A DNA stretch of 5,875 nt, taken from positions 1 through 5,875 of the forward strand of contig CATLZI010000142.1 in the NCBI GenBank assembly GCA_950063125.1, in the 5' to 3' direction. Both the position numbers and the translations under genes were made by a program. The notes under the pieces are model-generated. The model saw only the letters and a list, made by a program, of their open reading frames with translations, ran no database searches and was not told where the DNA came from. This document shows, piece after piece, positions 1 to 5,875 of the stretch (positions are counted from its first letter, which is position 1; each line of letters begins with the position of its first letter). The DNA comes from an uncultured Porticoccus sp. Its GTDB lineage: Bacteria > Pseudomonadota > Gammaproteobacteria > Pseudomonadales > Porticoccaceae.

Positions 1-139
1 CAGCGGGGTTCAGGCTGGGGTGGACCAGTCGGAAAATATCGGCCCTGGCCGCTTCAAACCACACCGGCACGACGGTGTTGTTGATATGACCGAGAGCGTC
101 GGTCTCTGAAAACCGCGGCTGAATACGCAATTCAAACAT
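1..139 (-). CDS. Acyl-CoA thioesterase, hotdog fold (YbgC/FadM/4HBT type), N-terminal part only
   Basis: Reading down from the ATG at 139-137, the frame stays open to the window edge and gives 46 residues beginning MFELRIQPRFSETDALGHIN. The run R-F-S-E-T-D-A-L-G-H-I-N-N-T followed by V-W-F-E-A-A-R is the signature of the 4-hydroxybenzoyl-CoA thioesterase-like hotdog family. In this family the Asp of the T-D-A motif (D14 here) is the usual catalytic residue, and the G-H-I-N-N segment opens the central helix. Members hydrolyse acyl-CoA thioesters in the cytoplasm as dimers or tetramers and are usually 130-150 residues long, so about two thirds is missing to the left. The substrate cannot be told from this fragment. 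The start overlaps the stop of the upstream M16C protease by one base (TAATG), and no good Shine-Dalgarno sequence precedes it, so expression probably depends on translation of the protease. Family call is firm; subfamily is inference. Confidence 0.88.
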   Translation of the reverse strand, partial: MFELRIQPRFSETDALGHINNTVVPVWFEAARADIFRLVHPSLNPA

Positions 140-3057
140 TACAGCGATACCGGGGTCAGTTGCAGGGCGTCTGCCAGACTGGCCTGATCGGGACTGGTGA
201 TCACGGCGGTACTGACATTCTCTGCCACCAGATAGGTGGCGGCCACCCGACGCAGATCATCAAGTGTGGTTTCCCTGACCCGGTTGCGGAAGGTTTCTCT
301 CCCTTCACGGCTGCGGCCGTAGAGCTCTGCCTGAAAGGTTTCCTTGGCCTCGCCCGCCGGAGAGCCGGGTTTATCGATTGAGCTGATCACACCGAGAATG
401 GCTTCTTCGACCTGTTGCCACTGGTGGGTTTCATTGTGCAGCCATTGCAGTGCCCGGTCGAAGTCACTGAGGGTGTCTTCGAGACGGGGGTCGCGGTAGG
501 AGAAGAAGCGGAACGCGGCGATGTTGTTTTCCTGGCTGGCCCCGCCGCCGTAGGCACCGCCCTGTTCGCGGATGGCGCGGTGCAAATAGCCATTGCGCAG
601 AAAACCGCCCAGCACGGTCAGCGGTGCGGCATCCGGATGAGACAGGGGCACCGTGGGGTAGGCTTTGGCGCAGAAATTGACCTGGGTGCTGGCCTTCCAC
701 AGCTCCGCCACCCGTCGATGCAGTTCCGGTTGCTGAAAGGCATTGAACCCTTCGCCGGTAATCGGTGCGAACTGCTCTTGAATGACTGCCTGATAATCCG
801 TCAGCCGATCATTTTCGCCCACCACTAGAAATTGCCGCGGTGCGCTCAACACCTGTTGGTGGATGGCGGCCAGTTCGGCGGCCAGCCCGTCTACCAGGGT
901 ATTGTCGGACAGACTGCTATCCAGTTGTTTGATGTAGCGGATACCTGCCAGGCCACCCCAGCGATGTGCCAGATCCGCGCCCGGGCTGATCCCGCTGCAG
1001 GCTGCCGCCATGGCCAGCTGGTGGCCACTGCCGGTGACGCTGGCCTCACGGCTGGCGCGGGTCTGGGCAATCAGTTCGCGGATCCGGTTCAGTTCATCGA
1101 AGCGAACCTGTTCCAGTGTCGCCTGCATGAGCTCGGTGAGTTCGGCTTGATGCCTGGCCAGTCCCTTGCTGGACAGAACCAGGTGTCCGGACAGATCCTG
1201 TGGGTTGTCCGGCTTGCCGCGAACGGTGGCGTAGGCGTGGATGCTGCCGCACACTTTCGATTGCCAGAGCTGGGTCGCCAGGTAATCCCGGTCGCCAATC
1301 CCCAGTTCGGTCAGGCTGCTGCAGTAGATCGGCAACAGGTCGAGCTGCGCTTCGCTCAGGGCCGGCAGCGGCAACAGGATCTGTTGATAGACCAGACCGT
1401 TGGTGCCTGTGCCGTAACTGGTCAGGGCCAGTGGGCGGGTTTTTCGTTCGGTGGCCGCCACATAGTCCATATGCGTAGGAATGTCGTCCAGACCCACTTT
1501 GGGCAGGATGGCATCGTCATCCTTCTGTTGCTGACGCTGGTTGAGAATCTCGGCCTGTTCCACAATTGCCTGTTTGCCCGCGTCATCGAGATCGGCTTTG
1601 ATGGCAGCGAGCTTGTCCGCTTCCTCTTTTTCACGGCGGGCGGACAGCTCCCGGTCCGGACTCATGGTGAGACGCACCCGGTGGGGGTTGTCCAGCAGCA
1701 GCCGGCGGGCAAGTTGCTTGATGTAATCGGGGTCCTGGATCAGGCGCCTGAGTTTTTCCAGTACCGGGTCCAGGTTCAGCAATGCGATGGGGTCACCGCG
1801 GTGGGTGGCGCTGGTAAGTGCGGTCAGAAGCAGTTGCAGGCCATAGGGGAAATTGCCGCCACCGATTTCACGCTGTTGCAGCTCCAGCTGGTGGAGGGAA
1901 GCCGCCAGTTGCTCTTCCGGGATGCCATTCTCTGCCACGTCCTCGAGCACCGAGAGCACCAGCGCCTGCAATGCATCGGCACGATCCGGTTCGCTACCCT
2001 CGATCCCGCAGACAAAGCAGAGCTCGCGCTGGGAATCATCCAGCCCGCACAGTGGCGAGGGCGATGAACCCAGTTCGGTGGTTTCCAGTGCCTTTAGCAG
2101 TGGGGAGGCGCTGTTGTCGAGCAACACGCTGCACAGCAGGTGTGCCTCCATGGTGGCTTCCAGATCGGTTGCTTTGCCCAGCAACCAGCCCATCACGATG
2201 TGGGTGCGGTTGTCGGTGCTGCCTTCCTCGTTGAACGGATAGCTGGCTTCCACGGTCACCGGGTCGGTGTAGCGCTGTTCGTCGGGGACGGAGATTTCCG
2301 TGTCCAGCCGGTCGAAACGCTGCAGGGCATGGTTTTCGATATCGGTCTGCAATTCCGTCACCGGTATATCGCCGAAGGTCATAAAGATGGCATTGGTGGG
2401 ATGGTAGTGGGTTTTATAGAAAGCCTTTAATTGCGCGTAACTGAGATCGGGTATACGGGCCGGATCGCCGCCGCTGTTGTAGTGATAGGTGGTGGTGGGG
2501 TAGAGGTGTTCACAGAGGGTCTGCCACAGGACCGAGGGCACTGAGCTCATGGCCCCTTTCATCTCATTGTAAACCACGCCCTTGTAAACCAGGGGCGAGT
2601 CGGTATTGCCGGGCTCGGCAAATTCCACCCGGTGGCCTTCCTGGCGGAAATCCAGTTCGTCCAGTCGCGAAAAAAACACCGCGTCCAGATAGACATCCAG
2701 CAGGTTGTCAAAATCCTTGCGGTTCTGGCTGGCAAAGGGGTAGGCCGTCCAGTCAGAGCTGGTAAGGGCGTTCATGAAGGTATTCAGGGATCGGCGAATC
2801 ATCATAAAAAAAGGATCGCGTACCGGGTATTTTTCACTGCCGCAAAGGGCGGTGTGTTCCAGTATGTGGGCCACCCCGGTGGAGTCCTCGGGCACGGTGC
2901 GCAATGCCACCAGAAAAACGTTTTCCGGATTGTCGGCAGTGATATGAATATGCTGGGCACCGGTTTTTCGGTGGCGGTATTCCGCCACGTCGATGTTCAG
3001 GGAGTCGATGCGCTCGCTGCGCAGAAACTCAAAGGCGGGATGTGCCTGTGTTGTCAT
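139..3057 (-). CDS. M16C zinc metalloprotease, presequence protease (PreP)-like, complete
   Basis: This 972-residue protein has the length and layout of M16C (pitrilysin superfamily) presequence proteases, which enclose and cut short unfolded peptides in a two-lobed chamber. The inverted zinc motif H-x-x-E-H is H64-I-L-E67-H68, followed by T-A-L-C-G-S as in PreP. The third zinc ligand is E165 in V-V-Y-N-E-M-K-G, 97 residues after H68, the spacing I recall for human PreP. The C-terminal half carries the R830/Y836 pair in R-E-Q-G-G-A-Y-G-G, which in this family helps bind substrate. A charged, probably helical linker at about 465-520, rich in Glu, Lys and Gln, fits the hinge between the two halves. 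No signal peptide is seen, so it is probably cytosolic and clears peptides. The start is supported by GAGGT six bases upstream of ATG. It lies 86 bases after the permease gene, and its stop overlaps the thioesterase start. All key residues are present; its physiological substrate is unknown. Confidence 0.95.
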   Translation of the reverse strand: MTTQAHPAFEFLRSERIDSLNIDVAEYRHRKTGAQHIHITADNPENVFLVALRTVPEDSTGVAHILEHTALCGSEKYPVRDPFFMMIRRSLNTFMNALTSSDWTAYPFASQNRKDFDNLLDVYLDAVFFSRLDELDFRQEGHRVEFAEPGNTDSPLVYKGVVYNEMKGAMSSVPSVLWQTLCEHLYPTTTYHYNSGGDPARIPDLSYAQLKAFYKTHYHPTNAIFMTFGDIPVTELQTDIENHALQRFDRLDTEISVPDEQRYTDPVTVEASYPFNEEGSTDNRTHIVMGWLLGKATDLEATMEAHLLCSVLLDNSASPLLKALETTELGSSPSPLCGLDDSQRELCFVCGIEGSEPDRADALQALVLSVLEDVAENGIPEEQLAASLHQLELQQREIGGGNFPYGLQLLLTALTSATHRGDPIALLNLDPVLEKLRRLIQDPDYIKQLARRLLLDNPHRVRLTMSPDRELSARREKEEADKLAAIKADLDDAGKQAIVEQAEILNQRQQQKDDDAILPKVGLDDIPTHMDYVAATERKTRPLALTSYGTGTNGLVYQQILLPLPALSEAQLDLLPIYCSSLTELGIGDRDYLATQLWQSKVCGSIHAYATVRGKPDNPQDLSGHLVLSSKGLARHQAELTELMQATLEQVRFDELNRIRELIAQTRASREASVTGSGHQLAMAAACSGISPGADLAHRWGGLAGIRYIKQLDSSLSDNTLVDGLAAELAAIHQQVLSAPRQFLVVGENDRLTDYQAVIQEQFAPITGEGFNAFQQPELHRRVAELWKASTQVNFCAKAYPTVPLSHPDAAPLTVLGGFLRNGYLHRAIREQGGAYGGGASQENNIAAFRFFSYRDPRLEDTLSDFDRALQWLHNETHQWQQVEEAILGVISSIDKPGSPAGEAKETFQAELYGRSREGRETFRNRVRETTLDDLRRVAATYLVAENVSTAVITSPDQASLADALQLTPVSL

Positions 3058-3063
3058 ATTCGG

Positions 3064-3068
3064 ACCTC
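3064..3068 (-). promoter_or_regulatory. Shine-Dalgarno site of the M16C protease gene
   Basis: On the minus strand the sequence CCGAGGTCCGAAT directly precedes the ATG at 3057. GAGGT is complementary to the 16S rRNA 3' end and sits six bases from the start codon, a good spacing. No alternative in-frame start is seen in the nearby upstream bases, so this site fixes the start. Confidence 0.7.
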
Positions 3069-3143
3069 GGTTATCGGGTGTTCGGGCAAAGAGGCATTCT
3101 ACCTGTGGGTCCGGTGCTTAGCCACGCCGGATATGGGGTGGGG

Positions 3144-4109
3144 TCAGACCAGTGCCAGTGCTTTAAGAGTCAGCAAGCCGCCGGTGACAGTCAGCATGCC
3201 CAGCAGGGTCGACAGCACCACCATATTGGCTGCTAGCTCGCCGTTGCCCCCCATGGACTTCACCTGAATAAAGCTGGCCACCGCTGTAGGTGTTGATGTC
3301 AGCAAAAACAGGATTCCCAGCGCCATACCGCTGACACCAAACCAGGCGGCCGTGCCGACAATCAGCAGCGGTGTTATCACCAGCTTCAATAGGGCTGCGG
3401 CCAGTGTGCTGGCACCGGAGTGTTGCAGCGCTTCGAGGTTCATTGAAGCACCGATACAGAGCAGTGCCAGTGGCAGGGTCATCTGGGCAAAGTAATTGCC
3501 GGTGTCCTCCAGCAGAGTGGGTAATGGCAGTCCACTGAGTTTGACCAGAAAGCCCAGCGCAATCCCGATCAGCAGCGGGTTGGTGAGTGTATTGCGCAGC
3601 ATCCGCCTCATCGGAGACTGACCGTCCCCGGTCTGGATGGGGTTGAGCGCCACCACTGCCAGAACGTTGTATAGCACGGTCAGCACGGCAATGGGCAAGG
3701 CGGCGGTTGCCAGACCAACCTGCCCATAGGCATTGCCACAAAATGCCAGTCCGATTACCGCCAGATTCCCCCGGAAAACACCCTGTACAAAGATGCCGCA
3801 ATCGGCCTTGTTTTCACCGTTGAATACCCGGCCTATCGGCCAGGCCAGGGCGAATATCAACAGCGTCAGCGGGATCGCCACCAGCAAGGGCAAACCCATG
3901 GCAACGCTTCCCATATCTGCCCGGTAGATACTGAGAAACAGAATCACCGGCAGCCCCACCTTGAATACCAGGTCGGATGCCGGCTGGATAAACGCGGTGG
4001 GAATCAGGCCGACTTTTTTCAGCAGCAGACCCAGCAGGACCACCAGGAAAATCGGGCCGGTAATTGACAGCGCAAAGCCCAGCAGGGCGAGGGGAGCGGT
4101 TTCGTTCAT
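3144..4109 (-). CDS. AEC-family (auxin efflux carrier-like) inner-membrane permease
   Basis: This 321-residue protein is almost entirely hydrophobic, with about ten predicted membrane segments (roughly residues 14-31, 46-62, 70-93, 104-124, 133-156, 177-195, 204-224, 235-256, 260-282 and 294-318). AEC family marks are visible: the first helix ending L-L-K-K-V-G-L-I-P; G-V-F-R-G-N-L-A-V-I-G at 110-120; N-P-L-L-I-G at 177-182; T-L-P-L-A-L-L-C-I-G-A-S at 211-222; and T-P-T-A-V-A-S-F near 273-280, followed by a G-G-N-G-E-L-A-A segment. Bacterial members move small organic anions such as malate or malonate, or other metabolites; nothing here picks the substrate. An in-frame TGA four codons upstream (4121-4119) rules out a longer version. 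No clear Shine-Dalgarno sequence precedes the ATG. It follows a terminator and a candidate promoter, so it probably heads its own transcript. Plant-like auxin transport should not be assumed. Confidence 0.92.
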   Translation of the reverse strand: MNETAPLALLGFALSITGPIFLVVLLGLLLKKVGLIPTAFIQPASDLVFKVGLPVILFLSIYRADMGSVAMGLPLLVAIPLTLLIFALAWPIGRVFNGENKADCGIFVQGVFRGNLAVIGLAFCGNAYGQVGLATAALPIAVLTVLYNVLAVVALNPIQTGDGQSPMRRMLRNTLTNPLLIGIALGFLVKLSGLPLPTLLEDTGNYFAQMTLPLALLCIGASMNLEALQHSGASTLAAALLKLVITPLLIVGTAAWFGVSGMALGILFLLTSTPTAVASFIQVKSMGGNGELAANMVVLSTLLGMLTVTGGLLTLKALALV

Positions 4110-4136
4110 AACAGCCGATCAGAGAAACTGTCCATC

Positions 4137-4163
4137 ATCATACCAGCCCGGTTGCCCTGACAA
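4137..4163 (-). promoter_or_regulatory. Candidate sigma-70 promoter (extended -10) for the AEC permease gene
   Basis: On the minus strand, TTGTCA (4163-4158) is followed after 15 bases by TATGAT (4142-4137), which is preceded by TGG to form an extended -10 (TG-N-TATGAT). The spacer is two bases shorter than the usual 17, but an extended -10 tolerates a poor -35. It lies between the receptor terminator and the permease start and would give a short leader of about 20 bases. Seen by eye only. Confidence 0.5.
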
Positions 4164-4188
4164 TATGGCGGGTTTATTGCAATGATAT

Positions 4189-4217
4189 AAAAAAACCTCC
4201 ACCGCTGGGATGGAGGT
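4189..4217 (-). terminator. Rho-independent terminator of the TonB-dependent receptor gene
   Basis: On the minus strand a hairpin is followed at once by seven T residues (4195-4189). The outer stem is ACCTCC A pairing with TGGAGGT (4217-4211 with 4201-4195). Two further C-G pairs can form inside it with one bulged base (4210), leaving a four-base loop. It starts 27 bases after the receptor stop codon, so it closes that transcript and separates it from the permease gene. The plus strand has no T-run after the stem, so it is directional. Confidence 0.88.
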
Positions 4218-4244
4218 ATCAAGGTCTGAAGGTGGGATTGGCAA

Positions 4245-5875
4245 TCAGAATGCGTATTCAATACCGACGGAGGCAGTGCGCGGTTTATTGGGGCGTGCGC
4301 CATCGGGCAGGCGGGAAACAATCTCATCCCGGTCAAACAGATTGTCCACTTTGGCGTAGACCACGGTGTCCGGATTGACGCTGTAACGGCTGATCAGGTC
4401 CACTACAAACAGGCTGTCGGTTCTGCCGAGCCTTGAGCCATTGTCGCAACCGATATTGCTGCATAATCTGTCGGTGTACTTGGCGACCATGTAATTATTC
4501 CAGCCCATCGGGGTTTCAAGCCCGGCGCGGAGACTGAAGGTATTTTTGGGTATGTCTGCCAGTCGGTCACCTTTTTCAAAACCGAGAGCCCCTTCATCTT
4601 CACTGATTTCAGCCTTGGTATAGGTGTAGGAGAGGTCTACCGGAATCATAAAGTCGCCGGCCTGGAAACGGTTGCCCGCAGTCAGCTCAATGCCCTGGAT
4701 AACCGCTTCTCCAGTGGTAAAGCTGCCACTGGTATCGCCATTGCTGCAGGGGTTGGCAACTGAACAGTTTTCGGTTTTGTTGTCGAAGTCGCTATAGAAA
4801 CCGATCATTTCGGCAAAGAAGCTGTTTTCGTTGAAACGGACCCCGGCTTCATAGTTGATGCTGGTTTCCGGATCCTCGCGTTCCGAGGCACCGCCACCCA
4901 GGGGTGAAAAGCCACGGTGTACCCCGGCCAGTACCTGCCATTGATCGTTCAGGTCATAGGTAAAGGAAACCCCCGGCAGGAGCTCTTCTGAACGGTTGGA
5001 CTTTTTACTGCTGATAGTATTGCGGGATTCGTCGGTATAGCGCTCCTCCGACGAATGCACTTTCTCGTAGCGAAGGAATAAATTCAGCGCCAGTGCGTCG
5101 GTAACCTGCCAGTTGTCTGTCAGCCAGAATGAAATGGCTTCGGCATCTTCCACGCGATTGTCGCCACTGGAGATCGGGTTGGTGCTCACATAGACCAGCT
5201 TGCCATCCACCTGGTCGTAGACATCCACCGGTTGCAGTCGATCCACCTCATCTTCGTGGGCGCGACCACCGATGTTGAGTTGGTGTACACCCAGGTCCAC
5301 GGCAAAATTCAGTTCCAGGCCGTAGGATTCGTATTCGCGATCATTGTTTTTGTAGGTCAGGCCCGTCATATCGGCGGTACCGTCCAGGATTGCCTGGGCG
5401 TTGGCATCGCCCCCGTTGGCCGCGTTGATCAGGGCGCTGCCACCACTCAACTTGAACCAGTTGCGGGAAAACTCATTGTAGTAACCGGTGGCCGTCATCC
5501 GCACGCTGTCGGTCAGATCCAGGTTGTAGATGGCACTGTAGCCCTTGTGACGCAGACTCATTTCATCCGGCAGGGACAGTCCGTAACGACGTTTCGGGTT
5601 GTCCCTGAAATCGGCGTCGGTGAGTCCGAGGTAGGTCTCATCGGACACTTGCTGTGAATACTGGGCGTTTAACAAAAGACTCTGCCCCTCGACTTCCCAC
5701 AATAATTTGCCCATGTAGTCTTCGATGTCATTACTGGAATCGCGACCGCTGCGGTCAATTTTTTTGAAGCCGTCTGCATCGCGCTGCACGGTTTCCAGCA
5801 GCCAACCGAAGTTCCCCAGTGCGCCGCCACCGAACCTGCCGCCATAGTTCAGATGCAAGTCCCGCATGCCGTCCT
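4245..5875 (-). CDS. TonB-dependent outer-membrane receptor, FecA-like, C-terminal beta-barrel part
   Basis: The frame is open from the right edge to TGA at 4247-4245. The Met at 5867 is internal: it is preceded in frame by Asp-Gly, and the signal peptide, TonB box and most or all of the plug domain lie outside the window. About 540 residues remain of a protein usually near 700-750. Numbering from that Met, the barrel shows alternating amphipathic strands with aromatic ends. Family marks are L-P-G-V-S-F-T-Y-D-L (297-306), H-R-G-F-S-P-L near 317, the I-N-Y-E-A-G-V-R-F strand (337-345), the V-D-N-L-F-D-R-D box (507-514) and a C-terminal Y-A-F whose last Phe is the usual barrel-assembly signal. 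The S-R-L-P-D-G-A-R-P ending resembles FecA-type ferric citrate receptors as I recall them. Two close cysteine pairs, C368/C374 and C469/C474, lie in likely surface loops. Such receptors import ferric chelates or other scarce ligands using TonB energy. The ligand is not determinable, and any Fur site would lie upstream outside the window. Confidence 0.92.
   Translation of the reverse strand, partial: DGMRDLHLNYGGRFGGGALGNFGWLLETVQRDADGFKKIDRSGRDSSNDIEDYMGKLLWEVEGQSLLLNAQYSQQVSDETYLGLTDADFRDNPKRRYGLSLPDEMSLRHKGYSAIYNLDLTDSVRMTATGYYNEFSRNWFKLSGGSALINAANGGDANAQAILDGTADMTGLTYKNNDREYESYGLELNFAVDLGVHQLNIGGRAHEDEVDRLQPVDVYDQVDGKLVYVSTNPISSGDNRVEDAEAISFWLTDNWQVTDALALNLFLRYEKVHSSEERYTDESRNTISSKKSNRSEELLPGVSFTYDLNDQWQVLAGVHRGFSPLGGGASEREDPETSINYEAGVRFNENSFFAEMIGFYSDFDNKTENCSVANPCSNGDTSGSFTTGEAVIQGIELTAGNRFQAGDFMIPVDLSYTYTKAEISEDEGALGFEKGDRLADIPKNTFSLRAGLETPMGWNNYMVAKYTDRLCSNIGCDNGSRLGRTDSLFVVDLISRYSVNPDTVVYAKVDNLFDRDEIVSRLPDGARPNKPRTASVGIEYAF

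Noticed and set aside
832..2067. A 411-codon open frame on the plus strand opposite the protease gene.
   Set aside because: It lies wholly antisense to a well-supported protease gene, its translation is low-complexity in style (many Gln, Gly, Val and Arg) with no recognisable motif, and long antisense frames are common opposite GC-rich genes.
3096..3124. Possible promoter before the protease gene on the minus strand: TAGAAT with TGGCTA 17 bases upstream.
   Set aside because: The -35 element matches only three of six consensus bases and there is no extended -10, so this could be chance. Co-transcription with the permease is as likely.
3111..3130. Imperfect inverted repeat (ccgg...ccgg) in the gap between permease and protease.
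   Set aside because: The stem is short and bulged and is not followed by a T-run on the minus strand, so it does not support a terminator or operator.
2632..3267. A 211-codon open frame on the plus strand spanning the 5' end of the protease gene and the end of the permease gene.
   Set aside because: It runs antisense across two firmly identified genes and the gap between them, and no domain or motif can be seen in it. It is best explained as a shadow.
4106..4336. A 76-codon minus-strand frame across the receptor end, terminator and promoter region.
   Set aside because: It overlaps the receptor coding end, reads through the terminator hairpin and shows no protein-like features.

Overview
The window looks like ordinary chromosomal DNA from a Gram-negative bacterium. 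A TonB-dependent outer-membrane receptor requires an outer membrane, and the fairly GC-rich coding style and compact same-strand layout suggest a marine or environmental gammaproteobacterium. That placement is an inference from style only. No mobile element, CRISPR array, RNA gene or plasmid feature is visible.

All four genes read on the minus strand, so transcription runs from high to low coordinates. In transcription order they are: the C-terminal 540-odd residues of a FecA-like TonB-dependent receptor (cut by the right window edge, ending at 4245); an intrinsic terminator (4189-4217); a candidate extended -10 promoter (4137-4163); an AEC-family (auxin efflux carrier-like) permease of 321 residues (4109 down to 3144); an 86-base gap; a complete 972-residue M16C metalloprotease of the presequence protease/PreP type (3057 down to 139); and the first 46 residues of a hotdog-fold acyl-CoA thioesterase of the YbgC/FadM type (139 down to the left edge). 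The thioesterase ATG overlaps the protease stop codon as TAATG.

There appear to be two transcription units. The receptor unit is closed by its own terminator. The second probably starts at the promoter in front of the permease and may continue through the protease into the thioesterase, because no terminator is seen between them. Protease and thioesterase are very probably translationally coupled; permease and protease may or may not be co-transcribed. The receptor would import an iron chelate or similar ligand across the outer membrane, the permease would move a small organic anion or similar solute across the inner membrane, the protease would degrade free peptides in the cytoplasm, and the thioesterase would hydrolyse an acyl-CoA. 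I see no pathway uniting them; this looks like a housekeeping neighbourhood.

I looked for a hidden or novel system on both strands and in the gaps (3058-3143 and 4110-4244) and found none. The findings below are modest.
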